Origin: Sulfuricurvum sp.
GTDB taxonomy: Bacteria; Campylobacterota; Campylobacteria; Campylobacterales; Sulfurimonadaceae
Reading direction: 5' to 3'
Assembly (NCBI RefSeq): GCF_023229695.1
Contig: NZ_JALNYS010000020.1
Location: 1-57,256 of the forward strand
Length of the DNA stretch: 57,256 nucleotides
Part shown: positions 26,010-34,459 of the stretch, piece by piece
Numbering within the stretch: the stretch's first letter is position 1
How the letters are laid out: the number at the start of each line of letters is the position of its first letter
The notes under the pieces: model-generated
The model's database searches: none
Seen by the model: the letters and a program-made list of their open reading frames with translations, nothing else
Told to the model about the DNA's origin: nothing
Made by a program: the position numbers and the translations under genes

Positions 26010-26072
26010 ATTGTACAGGAGTTTGGGTAAATTGTCAATCATCTTAGTCACTATGACTCAATATGTATGAGT
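26010..26072 (-). promoter_or_regulatory. groES promoter with upstream inverted repeat
   Basis: On the minus strand TTGACA (26033-26038) and TACAAT (26010-26015) are 17 bases apart, an almost ideal sigma70-type promoter for groSL. Eighteen bases upstream of the -35 box lies ACTCA-N7-TGAGT (26056-26072). It is not the CIRCE sequence, and its halves run opposite to the HspR HAIR site, so which heat-shock regulator would bind it is open. Confidence 0.7.
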
Positions 26073-26193
26073 TGAATAACATATAATAGGGTGAGTATAC
26101 CTGCGGTGTTCAAAATTTGTGGTAACTTTTAGTTTTAAATAAGGTATGAGACATTATAATTCCACCCTCATTCGATTACACACGTCACAAGAT

Positions 26194-26270
26194 GGCTGGG
26201 TAGCTCAGCTGGTTAGAGCGCTGGTCTCATAAGCCGGAGGTCGGGGGTTCGAGTCCCCCCCCCGCCACCA
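26194..26270 (+). tRNA. tRNA-Met (CAT)
   Basis: 77 bases including CCA, with anticodon CAT in GTCTCATAAGC, T-loop TTCGAGT and a G-rich T-stem. As an elongator type it pairs GGCTGGG with CCCCGCC in the acceptor stem, leaving a T4-C69 mismatch. TATAAT at 26155-26160 is a likely -10 box, and a T-run (26272-26280) follows. Confidence 0.93.
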
Positions 26271-26345
26271 TCTTTTTTTTAAATCACCCATTCAAAACTT
26301 CATAAAACATCCTTTTATCTAAAACAATACATTACTCTCAAAAGT

Positions 26346-26353
26346 GCTATAAT
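26346..26353 (+). promoter_or_regulatory. Extended -10 promoter of the toxin-antitoxin pair
   Basis: TGCTATAAT around 26345-26353 matches an extended -10 box. No good -35 box lies upstream. It is followed within 30 bases by AGGGGGAT and the antitoxin start. Confidence 0.5.
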
Positions 26354-26381
26354 TTTCCCAATGAAACAAAAGGGGGATATT

Positions 26382-26603
26382 ATGACGATCACCATTAACG
26401 ACAGTTTCGCCGATCAAGTAATCGCCTTTTTAAAAACGCTTCCAAAAGAGGCGGCAAAGATTGAACCGTCACGCCCGTGGTATGCCGATGAGATGAAACG
26501 CCGTGTAGAAGAGTACAAAAGCGGGAAGATGGAGACCTATCCACTCGACCAAGATTTTTGGGATAGAATGGATAAGCGTATCGATGAAATGGACAGCCAT
26601 TGA
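26382..26603 (+). CDS. Antitoxin of a ParE/RelE-type pair
   Basis: 73 residues from ATG 26382, chosen because AGGGGGAT (26371) precedes it; ATG 26361 has none. The N-terminal strand MTITINDSFADQVIAFL and the following helix fit a small dimeric antitoxin, and the acidic C-terminus (RMDKRIDEMDSH) would wrap the toxin. Its stop codon overlaps the toxin start (TTGA). Function is assigned from size, gene order and the toxin next door; the family is not clear by eye. Confidence 0.7.
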   Translation: MTITINDSFADQVIAFLKTLPKEAAKIEPSRPWYADEMKRRVEEYKSGKMETYPLDQDFWDRMDKRIDEMDSH

Positions 26604-26869
26604 GGATTAGACGAAGCGGACGCTTTGAGAATGAGCTAGGCGAGGTTATCGATTATATCGCCAAAGACAAAAAGAGTGCCGCCAAGGCATTTAACCGCAG
26701 TTTGCAATCCGCTATTGAAACATTAACCGATCATCCAAATAAAGGTCGGCCAAATGATGATGGCTATCGCGAATTAGTCCATAAAGGTTACACCGTACCT
26801 TATTTGATCGATGGGGATAATATAGTGATTTTGGGTATCTTCAATCAGAATCAGTGGAGTAACGAATAG
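26600..26869 (+). CDS. ParE/RelE-family toxin
   Basis: 89 residues from TTG 26600, overlapping the antitoxin stop by four bases. The helix RFENELGEVIDYIAKDKKSA, the following helix ending TLTDHPNKGRP, and the strands YRELVHKGYTVPYLIDGDNIVILGIF are the ParE/RelE fold. Such toxins cut mRNA at the ribosome or poison gyrase, and the sequence alone does not say which. Conserved Arg in GRP and Tyr in YRELV fit the ParE-like subgroup. The next 160 bases (26870-27033) show no gene. Confidence 0.8.
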   Translation: MRIRRSGRFENELGEVIDYIAKDKKSAAKAFNRSLQSAIETLTDHPNKGRPNDDGYRELVHKGYTVPYLIDGDNIVILGIFNQNQWSNE

Positions 26870-27033
26870 GGGCAGCAAGCATTTTTAGAGATAACTTTTT
26901 AGTAAATTCCATTCAAATTCTCACCTATTCAAAAATTAACACTAGAACGTTCCATACTGTAATTTCTGCTCAACATTGATTTTGAAATTGAATAGCCAAT
27001 CCTTTCCACTAGACACGCATAATACACTCCCTT

Positions 27034-27795
27034 TCATTCTACTAAAAACTTGTTGATTCGGGTTGCTATTCGCATCCACTCTTCATCGGTTATATGATTA
27101 AAATCATGGTCTGTATTTACATAGAGTAATGTGACGGAGGATGAGAGGTTATAATGTTTGTCGATATCTGTTCCGCCATATTCATCTTCTTTTCCCTGAA
27201 TGATTAAAAAGGGTGTTTGTATCTCTTCCAAATGTAGGGTGCGCGTTACGTCTTCCGGCTCGGTCGGATGTTTGAACGGATAGCCAAAGCATACCAGTTT
27301 TTTAATGGTTGGGAGATTTGCGATAGAGGATGAAATTCGGCCTCCAGATGAATGGGATACGATAATGATCTCTTTGTCCTGTCCCAGACATTGGATGAAT
27401 TGACGTAATTTTTTAGTTTCATTGAGGGCGTGATACAAGGTATTCAAGCCGTTATTCTGCACGATTGGATACGTATTCGCCCAGATGTAGTTCCATCGAG
27501 AGGGGTAGGGGATGAGAAGTACTGCAGATAGGAGATTTCGGATAATTTTTTGAAGATAGAGACCGGGTATTAAAAACTTAACGATTTTTTTAAAATAGCT
27601 GCTTTTCGAGGGTATTTCTGTTCCGTACCAGAGTAAAGTATGGTCTTGAAGAGACAAGAGGAGACTTATGGTTTGGAGAGGAACAGACCCTTTCGTAAAA
27701 TCACTACGTCCGATCATCAATAGAATCTTTCTATCTTCGAGGGAACCGATATGGCTTATGCTTCTACCGTACAGCAAGGTATTTTTGATTTTCAT
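27034..27795 (-). CDS. Alpha/beta hydrolase of unknown substrate
   Basis: 253 residues from the ATG at 27795 (TTG at 27810 is possible; neither has a clear ribosome site). The catalytic triad can be placed: Ser in IIIVSHSSGGRIS, Asp or Glu in IIQGKEDEYGG, and His in VNTDHDFNH. The motif starts Ser-His-Ser rather than Gly-His-Ser, so the nucleophile elbow is unusual. Before it, CFGYPFKHPTEP resembles KANL3/Tex30-type hydrolases. It stands alone between the toxin-antitoxin pair and the energy-taxis genes, facing the opposite way. Confidence 0.65.
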   Translation of the reverse strand: MKIKNTLLYGRSISHIGSLEDRKILLMIGRSDFTKGSVPLQTISLLLSLQDHTLLWYGTEIPSKSSYFKKIVKFLIPGLYLQKIIRNLLSAVLLIPYPSRWNYIWANTYPIVQNNGLNTLYHALNETKKLRQFIQCLGQDKEIIIVSHSSGGRISSSIANLPTIKKLVCFGYPFKHPTEPEDVTRTLHLEEIQTPFLIIQGKEDEYGGTDIDKHYNLSSSVTLLYVNTDHDFNHITDEEWMRIATRINKFLVE

Positions 27796-28119
27796 TTTCG
27801 TCAACCGCAAGATTTTCTGAATCTATTTTTATCGTATAAATCGAGTCGAGTATACCATAATACCGACTCAATAAGATATTGTGAAGGGATGATGCTGAAA
27901 GAGTCGCACTGCTTTTGGCATCATCGGCAAGTGTGACCCCTATCTCTTCAATAACAGTATTTTCCTGAATGCGGTTTCTGTGATTGATTTATTGTTACCA
28001 TTCTACACCAATTGTGTTCTATTAATACTTATCGTGATTTATAAGTAGTTATGATGTCTCTGCTTAATTGCTTTAGATTATAATCTTGGTTATCACAATG
28101 TTATGGCAAGGTATTGACT
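27796..28119. other. Intergenic region ahead of the energy-taxis pair
   Basis: This is an AT-rich divergent intergenic stretch. TATAAT at 28079-28084 is a plausible -10 box for the PAS gene; no convincing -35 box or operator is seen. A 61-codon plus-strand frame reading through 27751-27936 has no ribosome site or recognisable protein and is treated as chance. Confidence 0.5.
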
Positions 28120-28506
28120 ATGGGTGGGGAATATGTCTTGAAAGATACCGATTTTTTGGTATCGCAAACGGATGAGAAGGGGATAATTCTTTTTGCAAAT
28201 GATGATTTTTGCAAAATTGCAGGGTACAGAATTGATGAATTGATCGGAAAACCGCACAGTATCGTTCGCCATCCAGATATGCCGAAAGCAGCTTTCAAAG
28301 ATTTGTGGGAGACGGTGAAGCGTGGAGAGATTTGGTCCGGATATGTGAAAAATTCGACCAAAAACGGCGGATATTATTGGGTTTATGCGACCGTTTATCC
28401 GAATGTAGCCTGCAATACCGGAAGATGCGGATTTTTATCATGCCGACGTAAGCCATCGGCAAAAGAGATCGCCGAAGCGGAAAAGCTCTATAAGCCGATG
28501 CGATAA
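28120..28506 (+). CDS. PAS-domain redox sensor, CetB/Aer-like
   Basis: 128 residues from ATG 28120 with AAGG 12 bases before. It is one PAS domain: SQTDEKGIILFANDDFCKIA, IGKPHSIVRHPDMPKAAF and IWSGYVKNSTKNGGYYWV are the segments that in Aer and CetB surround the FAD, including the conserved Trp and the RHPDMP motif. The cytoplasmic PAS protein is followed 9 bases later by a transmembrane chemoreceptor without its own sensor domain, the split arrangement of CetB/CetA in Campylobacter energy taxis. Confidence 0.8.
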   Translation: MGGEYVLKDTDFLVSQTDEKGIILFANDDFCKIAGYRIDELIGKPHSIVRHPDMPKAAFKDLWETVKRGEIWSGYVKNSTKNGGYYWVYATVYPNVACNTGRCGFLSCRRKPSAKEIAEAEKLYKPMR

Positions 28507-28515
28507 GGGGGCGAG

Positions 28516-29625
28516 ATGAAAAATTCGGTAAAAATTTCTATTTTGACACTGTTGGCACTTCTTGGAGGTGTGATCGGGGCGGTGACCCAGAGTGTGGTAC
28601 TTCTGATCGCACTGTTGTTTGTTTTGCTATTGGTTTCAATCGGGATGCTTCTTGGGCGTTGCGAATCGGCTGAGGGGATCAAAAAATATCTGGATGATTT
28701 TTTGGAATTGATGCAGTTCAAACGGAATCGGATGCCACTGTTGGAAGCAGCTCCCGGGAGTGTGGAAGAGAAGATCAATACGCTGGTAATCGCCTATGAA
28801 GAGATGCTGTGTCAGGATACATTGGTAGCGGGTGAGATGGTTTTGCTTTCCGATAAAGTGGGGCAGGGGCATTATCAATGCCGTGTGGAGAGCGATTCTA
28901 AAACGCCGCATGTCCATTTGCTCCGCAAAACGATGAATAATATGATTAACGCGATTGAAGGGAATCTGGATAATGCGATCCATGTCCTCTCGGAGTTGGG
29001 AGAGGGGAAGTTTTCAACCCGTGCCAATGTCAATGTCGAGGCCAAAATGGGGGGGATGCTGGCAAAGATTAATGATCTTGGATTCGCTTTGGAATCGATG
29101 GAACATCTGAATATCGAGGCCAAAGAGGTACTGAATAACAATACAAAGCAGCTTAAAGCAACGATTGAAGCGCTCCGTTCTACCCAGTTTGTGGAACTTA
29201 ACGGAATGATCAATACGACCGTAGAGCGTATTCAGAGTGTTGCAAGAAAAGAGCACGATCTTGCCGACAATCTTCAATCTCTCGCCGGCAATGCTCGAGA
29301 GACCAAAGAAATTTTGACGACGATCGGGGATATCGCCGATCAGACCAATCTTTTGGCCCTCAATGCCGCGATCGAAGCGGCACGGGCGGGTGATCACGGG
29401 CGGGGTTTTGCCGTGGTCGCCGATGAGGTTCGTAAACTGGCGGAGCGGACTCAGAGAAGTTTGGCGGAAATTTCGGCCACTATTAATATTTTAATTCAGG
29501 CCATCAGCGACAATAGCGAAGCGTTGAATCAAAACATGGGGGAGATGATGGACCTGACGCAGTATGTCGGCATGGTTGATCAAAAAATGGATGAGCTGCT
29601 TTTGAGCATGGACGCGATGAGCTGA
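28516..29625 (+). CDS. Transmembrane chemoreceptor, CetA-like
   Basis: 369 residues. Two closely spaced membrane helices (about 8-28 and 30-46) leave almost no periplasmic part. A cytoplasmic linker follows and then the chemoreceptor signalling hairpin, DIADQTNLLALNAAIEAARA-type (about residues 275-320) with the conserved tip through ERTQRSLAEI. It has no ligand domain and needs the PAS protein upstream as input. It would bind CheA/CheW and report respiratory redox state. GGGGCGAG precedes the ATG. Confidence 0.85.
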   Translation: MKNSVKISILTLLALLGGVIGAVTQSVVLLIALLFVLLLVSIGMLLGRCESAEGIKKYLDDFLELMQFKRNRMPLLEAAPGSVEEKINTLVIAYEEMLCQDTLVAGEMVLLSDKVGQGHYQCRVESDSKTPHVHLLRKTMNNMINAIEGNLDNAIHVLSELGEGKFSTRANVNVEAKMGGMLAKINDLGFALESMEHLNIEAKEVLNNNTKQLKATIEALRSTQFVELNGMINTTVERIQSVARKEHDLADNLQSLAGNARETKEILTTIGDIADQTNLLALNAAIEAARAGDHGRGFAVVADEVRKLAERTQRSLAEISATINILIQAISDNSEALNQNMGEMMDLTQYVGMVDQKMDELLLSMDAMS

Positions 29626-29800
29626 ACGATTCTCGCAGAAGGGTTGAGGGTGCAGCGCAACGGAAGCTCCGATGATCTCTTCGAATGCGGGTTAGAATCG
29701 GGTAGCGGGTGACGTCGTGCGTGCTGTTTGTTTTTGAATTTTTATGCCTTAAGTGTGGTGTAATTTGAGTATGATTTCAAAAAAACAGCAAGAGAGAACG

Positions 29801-32404
29801 ATGCAAACGCAGCAAACGCATACTACCATTTTTTTAAAAGATTATCAGCCGAGTCCCTATACCGTTTTAACCTGTACGTTAGAATTTATCATTGATTCCA
29901 CTTCAACGCGTGTCGACAATGTGATGGAGATCAAACGCCAAAACTCCGAGGCCAAGGAACTCAGACTGGACGGCGAGATGATGGACCTTGAGCTTTTGTG
30001 GGTGGATGATGTTTTGGTTGAGGAGGGGATGTACACAAAAGAGGAAGATGCGATTCTTCTCCCTTTGGATCGTGATACGGCGACCATAAGGGTTATTACC
30101 CGCATCTATCCGGATGAAAATACGGCGTTGGAGGGGTTGTACCGTTCCGGAGGCATCTGGTGCACCCAAAATGAGCCCGAGGGGTTTCGCCGGATTACCT
30201 ACTGTATTGACCGCCCCGATGTGATGACCCGATTTACGACGAAGATTATTGCCGACAAGGCAACGTGTCCGATTTTGCTCAGCAACGGCAATTTACGGGG
30301 AACGGCAACTTTGGACAACGGAAGACATTTGGCCGTCTGGGAAGATCCGATTCCGAAACCTTCCTATCTGTTTGCCCTTGTGGCGGGTGATTTGGGGAGT
30401 ATTCACGATAGCTACACGACGATGAGCGGCAAATCGGTCGCTTTGGCGATCTACTGCGATCTGGGAAATGAGGAGAAGTGCCGTCATGCGATGCGCTCAC
30501 TCAAAAAGTCGATGGAGTGGGATGAGTTGGAGTATGGGCGCGAATACGATCTGGAGGTTTACAATATCGTTGCAGTCGACAGTTTCAATATGGGGGCGAT
30601 GGAGAACAAGGGGCTCAATATTTTTAACTCTTCGTACGTTCTGGCCGATGAACAGAGTGCTACCGACGGAGATTTTATGGGGATTGAGAGTGTCATTGCC
30701 CATGAATATTTTCACAACTGGACGGGCAACCGCATCACGTGCCGTAACTGGTTTGAACTGACGCTCAAAGAGGGACTGACGGTATTTAGGGATCAGTGTT
30801 TCAGTGCCGATATGAACTCAGAATTGACCCAGCGGATCGATGATGTCCGCGCATTGCGGGAACGTCAGTTCGTCGAAGACGCCGGCCCGACCGCCCATCC
30901 GATCAAGCCGGATCATTACATGGAGATCAACAATTTTTATACGGCGACCGTCTACGAGAAAGGGGCCGAAGTGATTCGGATGCTCCATACGCTTTTGGGG
31001 AGAGAGGGATTCCGTCGTGCGATGGAGCGCTATTTCGAAAATTTTGACGGCCAAGCGGTGGGAACCGAAGAGTTTTTATGGGCGATGGAGCAGGAGAGCC
31101 CGATTGATCTGACACAGTTTAAGCGGTGGTATTCTCAAGAACGGACTCCGGTGTTGCAGGTCAGCAGTACATACGATGGATCGGCCGAAGAGTTGCGATT
31201 AAAAATCATCCAAAAAATACCGAAAAATACTCAAAACTGCGAGCAGCTGCCGTATGCGATGCCGTTGAAATTGGCGCTACTCGCGGAAGACGGTTCTTGT
31301 TATCCGCTGATCACCTCCGATGTTCCCCTTTTCCATAATGATGTGATGTGGATCGATCAAGCGGTGAGCGAAATTATTTTCTCGTCGATCAAAACGCCTC
31401 CGCGCCTTTCGTTGAACCGTCATTTCAGCGCTCCTGTCACAATTGAATGCGATGAGGTGGATTACCCCTTCTTAATGGCATACGATTCGGACGGATACGT
31501 CCGGTATGAAGCATCACAACGTTTTGCGCTGGAAACGCTTGAATCCATGATGGACTCTGCAGAGGCGGATGAGCGTTTCATTGAGAGTTTCGGCGTTATT
31601 TTAAGCGATGCCTCACTGGATCCGATGTTTAAAGCACAATTGCTGGAGCTTCCGACGATTACGGCATTGATGCAGCGTCAGGCGGTCATTGACGTCGCCG
31701 CGATCAACCGTGCGACGGAAAAACTTAAAAAAATAGTTGCCCTTCGATACCGAAGCGTACTTGAAGATCAGATCAATCGGCTGTATGCGCCCGATAATTG
31801 TGCGATTGACGGTAAAAGTATGGGGAACAGGGCCCTTAAAAATCGCCTTTTGGGTTTCTTGATGTGTTTGGAAGAGGAGGGGCTCGGCGAGATGTGCAAA
31901 ATGCATTACGATAGGTCGCTTTCGATGAGCGACCGTTTGGGGGCTCTTGATTTGCTCGAGAACTATGCCCCGGCACTGGCAGAGGGGGCATTTGAGGATT
32001 TCTACGCGCGTCATGCGCACGAACAGCTTTTAATGAACAAATATTTTGCAATTCGTGCCTCTTCACGGCGCTCAGGGACATTGGAACGGGTGGTTGAACT
32101 TTTGAACGATCCGGCATTTGATTTGAAAGTTCCGAATCTGGTCCGTGCTCTGATCGGCAGTTTTGCCCGCAATCCGATCGCCTTTTACAGCCGCTCCGGA
32201 GAAGGGTACGATTTTGTTGCCGATAAAATTATCGAACTCGATACCATTAATCCCCAGATTGCCTCGGGGTTGGCAGGGGCATTTAAAAATTATCAGAAAC
32301 TCTCCTCCGAAGATAAGCCGGCCATGAAAAATGCGTTGGAACGGATTAAAAACCATCCAAATCTGTCGAATAATGTGTATGAAATAGTTATCAAAATTTT
32401 ATAA
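29801..32404 (+). CDS. pepN: Aminopeptidase N
   Basis: 867 residues from ATG 29801 (GAGAG before it); in-frame ATGs at 29753 and 29771 extend into a region without a ribosome site. It is an M1-family zinc aminopeptidase that removes N-terminal residues from cytosolic peptides. The substrate motif GAMEN is at 265-269, the zinc motif HEYFH at 301-305, and the third ligand Glu at 324, exactly 18 residues on. FSADMNS and the C-terminal helical repeat domain match bacterial PepN. The preceding 175 bases hold only a possible promoter. Confidence 0.96.
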   Translation: MQTQQTHTTIFLKDYQPSPYTVLTCTLEFIIDSTSTRVDNVMEIKRQNSEAKELRLDGEMMDLELLWVDDVLVEEGMYTKEEDAILLPLDRDTATIRVITRIYPDENTALEGLYRSGGIWCTQNEPEGFRRITYCIDRPDVMTRFTTKIIADKATCPILLSNGNLRGTATLDNGRHLAVWEDPIPKPSYLFALVAGDLGSIHDSYTTMSGKSVALAIYCDLGNEEKCRHAMRSLKKSMEWDELEYGREYDLEVYNIVAVDSFNMGAMENKGLNIFNSSYVLADEQSATDGDFMGIESVIAHEYFHNWTGNRITCRNWFELTLKEGLTVFRDQCFSADMNSELTQRIDDVRALRERQFVEDAGPTAHPIKPDHYMEINNFYTATVYEKGAEVIRMLHTLLGREGFRRAMERYFENFDGQAVGTEEFLWAMEQESPIDLTQFKRWYSQERTPVLQVSSTYDGSAEELRLKIIQKIPKNTQNCEQLPYAMPLKLALLAEDGSCYPLITSDVPLFHNDVMWIDQAVSEIIFSSIKTPPRLSLNRHFSAPVTIECDEVDYPFLMAYDSDGYVRYEASQRFALETLESMMDSAEADERFIESFGVILSDASLDPMFKAQLLELPTITALMQRQAVIDVAAINRATEKLKKIVALRYRSVLEDQINRLYAPDNCAIDGKSMGNRALKNRLLGFLMCLEEEGLGEMCKMHYDRSLSMSDRLGALDLLENYAPALAEGAFEDFYARHAHEQLLMNKYFAIRASSRRSGTLERVVELLNDPAFDLKVPNLVRALIGSFARNPIAFYSRSGEGYDFVADKIIELDTINPQIASGLAGAFKNYQKLSSEDKPAMKNALERIKNHPNLSNNVYEIVIKIL

Positions 32405-32459
32405 TATTTGATGACTGAGAAGAAAAGTAACAGCAATTGCTTGTAGAAATTTTTTACTC

Positions 32460-32479
32460 AAATTAACAATGGTTAATTT
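32460..32479 (+). promoter_or_regulatory. Palindrome upstream of sqr
   Basis: AAATTAAC and GTTAATTT flank AATG in a perfect inverted repeat. TATAAT at 32512-32517 lies 33 bases downstream. The spacing suits an activator or repressor site for the sulfide oxidoreductase gene. The regulator is unknown. Confidence 0.45.
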
Positions 32480-32553
32480 AAGAATGTGATATAAATGTGA
32501 TGTAATGGTAATATAATCATTCCCAGATAAATTGATAAATTGAAGGAGAAGCA

Positions 32554-34023
32554 ATGGCAAGAGTAGTTGTTCTAGGCGGCGGAGTCTCAGGGCATACGGC
32601 TGCGACGTTTGCAGCCGATTGGCTTGGCAAAGAGCATGAGGTGGTCGTAGTAACCCCCAATGCAAAATGGAACTGGATTCCATCGAATATTTGGGTGGGT
32701 GTCGGTCAGATGGCCAAAGAGGAAGTTACTTTTGACCTTGCTCCCGTATACGCAAAAGCGGGTATCACTTATAAACAAGCAAAAGCAGTCAGTATTAATC
32801 CGGAGGGGAGCGCAAGCAGTACCAAGCCGTTTGTGACCGTTGAATATACCGGACAGGGGAAGGCGGGTCAAAGCGAAGAGGTTCAGTATGATTATCTGAT
32901 CAACGCTACGGGACCGAAACTTAACTTCGGTGCAACACCGGGCTTGGGTGAAGGCTCTACGTTGGGAGAGCATACCGTTTCCGTCTGTACGGCGGACCAT
33001 GCGGCGCACGCATCCGAAGAGTTTTCAAAATGCATCGCCAAAATGAAAAAAGGGGAGCGTCAAAAGTTCCTTATCGGTACGGGGCACGGACTGTGTACGT
33101 GTCAAGGGGCAGCATTCGAATATATCTTTAATATCGAACATGAACTGCGTAAAGCCGGGGTCCGTGAATTGGCGGATATCCAATGGATTTCGAATGAATC
33201 ATTCCTCGGGGATTTCGGTATCGGCGGTCTTCACATGAAGCGCGGCGGATATGCGGCCTCTTCACGCCTTTTTGCCGAGTCGCTCTATTCGGAGCGCGGC
33301 GTCAAATGGCTGATCGGTGCGGGCGTCAATAAAGTAGAAGCGGGCAAAGTTCATTATGAACTGCTGGATGGGACAATGGGAGAAGAGAGTTTTGATTTCG
33401 CTATGTTGATCCCGCCGTTTGCCGGGGTAGGACTTAAGGCGTATAACAAAGCGGGAGAAGACATCACGGCAACCGTATTTGCCCCGAACGGATTTATGAA
33501 AGTTGATGCAAAATACGATGCGGGAACGTACGACAACTGGAAGGCATCCGATTGGCCGAAAACGTACCAAAATCCGACCTATAAAAATCTTTTCGCTGCG
33601 GGAATCGCGTTTGCTCCGCCGCATCCGATTTCCAAACCGATGAGTTCGCCAAACGGTACGCCGATTTCTCCAACTCCTCCGCGTACCGGTATGCCGAGCG
33701 GTATTATCGGTAAAGCGGTTGCCCACAGTATTTGTGATTTGATCAAAAAAGGGCCGGATGCACACCTGCATGAAGCTTCTATGGCGCATATGGGAGCGGC
33801 ATGTGTCGCTTCTGCCGGGAAAGGGTTGTTTGACGGTACTGCTGCGGCATTGACCGTTTATCCCGTTGTACCGGATTTTGAAACCTATCCGGGACTTGGG
33901 CGTGATTTGGATTATACTTTCGGTGAAATCGGTTTGGCCGGACACTGGATCAAACATATCCTTCACCATATGTTCATCTACAAAGCCAAGCTCAATCCGG
34001 GCTGGACGATGATCCCTGAATAA
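32554..34023 (+). CDS. sqr: Sulfide:quinone oxidoreductase
   Basis: 489 residues. It is an FAD enzyme of the inner membrane that oxidises sulfide to polysulfide or sulfur and passes electrons to quinone. VVVLGGGVSGHTAATFAAD is the FAD-binding Rossmann loop. Redox Cys candidates lie in SVCTADHA, GLCTCQGA and AACVASAG. PPHPISKPMSSPNG and GIIGKAVAHSICDLI resemble the C-terminal half of Sulfurimonas-type SQRs. The C-terminus (HWIKHILHHMFIYKAKL) is an amphipathic membrane-binding stretch. GAAGGAG precedes the ATG. The SQR type number cannot be assigned with certainty by eye. Confidence 0.9.
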   Translation: MARVVVLGGGVSGHTAATFAADWLGKEHEVVVVTPNAKWNWIPSNIWVGVGQMAKEEVTFDLAPVYAKAGITYKQAKAVSINPEGSASSTKPFVTVEYTGQGKAGQSEEVQYDYLINATGPKLNFGATPGLGEGSTLGEHTVSVCTADHAAHASEEFSKCIAKMKKGERQKFLIGTGHGLCTCQGAAFEYIFNIEHELRKAGVRELADIQWISNESFLGDFGIGGLHMKRGGYAASSRLFAESLYSERGVKWLIGAGVNKVEAGKVHYELLDGTMGEESFDFAMLIPPFAGVGLKAYNKAGEDITATVFAPNGFMKVDAKYDAGTYDNWKASDWPKTYQNPTYKNLFAAGIAFAPPHPISKPMSSPNGTPISPTPPRTGMPSGIIGKAVAHSICDLIKKGPDAHLHEASMAHMGAACVASAGKGLFDGTAAALTVYPVVPDFETYPGLGRDLDYTFGEIGLAGHWIKHILHHMFIYKAKLNPGWTMIPE

Positions 34024-34027
34024 CGGA

Positions 34028-34234
34028 TTTGACGCACTTTGAAAAGTACGTCAAGAGGAGTTAATCTCCCGCATCCGAAAGATGCGGGTAGCTTTAGGGG
34101 GTTGTATGGGTGAAAAGCGTCAAAAAAGCCAACTGCTTGGCTTTTTTAGCTTTGGAACCCGGACGATGCACGAAGTGCCGGCTGGGCCGTCCCTGCCACT
34201 TTACGGGCTTTGCCCGAAAAGTGTGTAACATCAA
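34028..34234 (+). mobile_element. MITE-like structured repeat, copy C with nested insertion
   Basis: It starts just after the sqr stop. TTGACG/CGTCAA, CCCGCATC/GATGCGGG (34068-34088) and CGGGC/GCCCG within CACTT/AAGTG match the other copies in order. Between the second and third stems about 65 extra bases are present, including the terminator at 34122-34147. The 3' end reads TAACATCAAT, slightly diverged from ATCAGT. A small gene with a strong ribosome site follows 20 bases later. Confidence 0.75.
34122..34147 (+). terminator. Intrinsic terminator of sqr inside repeat copy C
   Basis: AAAAAAGCCAA and TTGGCTTTTTT form an 11-bp stem around CTGC and end in six T. This is a textbook rho-independent terminator, usable in both directions, and it sits within the extra segment of copy C. 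Confidence 0.85.
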
Positions 34235-34254
34235 TATAAAAAAAGGAGAATATT

Positions 34255-34416
34255 ATGAAAGAAATCGAAAAATATATCAAACCGTACGATGCAAATTTTA
34301 CGACAATGGTTCCGACAGGTTTTGTCATTTTTATGCGTACGTGTAAAATCTGGCAATTTATCCGTTTTATTGTTATTAACATTAAAATGTTGATCGTGGT
34401 TCGCAAAAGCCACTAA
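34255..34416 (+). CDS. 53-residue membrane-associated protein downstream of sqr
   Basis: AAAAAGGAG (34240-34248) precedes ATG 34255 at good spacing. The product starts MKEIEKYIKPYDANFTTMVP and has a hydrophobic, aromatic central helix (residues 21-50; FVIFMRTCKIWQFIRFIVI) ending IVVRKSH. It looks like a small inner-membrane protein. A hairpin follows the stop by three bases, giving a self-contained gene. I do not recognise a named family. Similar short Lys/Phe-rich proteins seem to recur in sulfur-oxidising Campylobacterota, but this is memory, not a search. Confidence 0.65.
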   Translation: MKEIEKYIKPYDANFTTMVPTGFVIFMRTCKIWQFIRFIVINIKMLIVVRKSH

Positions 34417-34419
34417 AAA

Positions 34420-34438
34420 AACCCCTCTTCGGGGGGTT
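34420..34438. terminator. Hairpin after the 53-residue gene
   Basis: AACCCC and GGGGTT pair around TCTTCGG. An A-run precedes it, giving a T-tract on the minus strand. It separates the small gene from the deformylase-like gene. Confidence 0.5.
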
Positions 34439-34459
34439 CCCTTTGGAGAATGAGCAAGC

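Noticed and set aside
26041..26080. CIRCE or HAIR heat-shock operator before groES
   Set aside because: The inverted repeat ACTCA-N7-TGAGT has neither the TTAGCACTC halves of CIRCE nor the orientation of HAIR, so only an unnamed palindrome is reported.
34110..34346. 78-codon frame across repeat copy C
   Set aside because: It runs through the repeat and the out-of-frame start of the 53-residue gene, which has a much better ribosome site.
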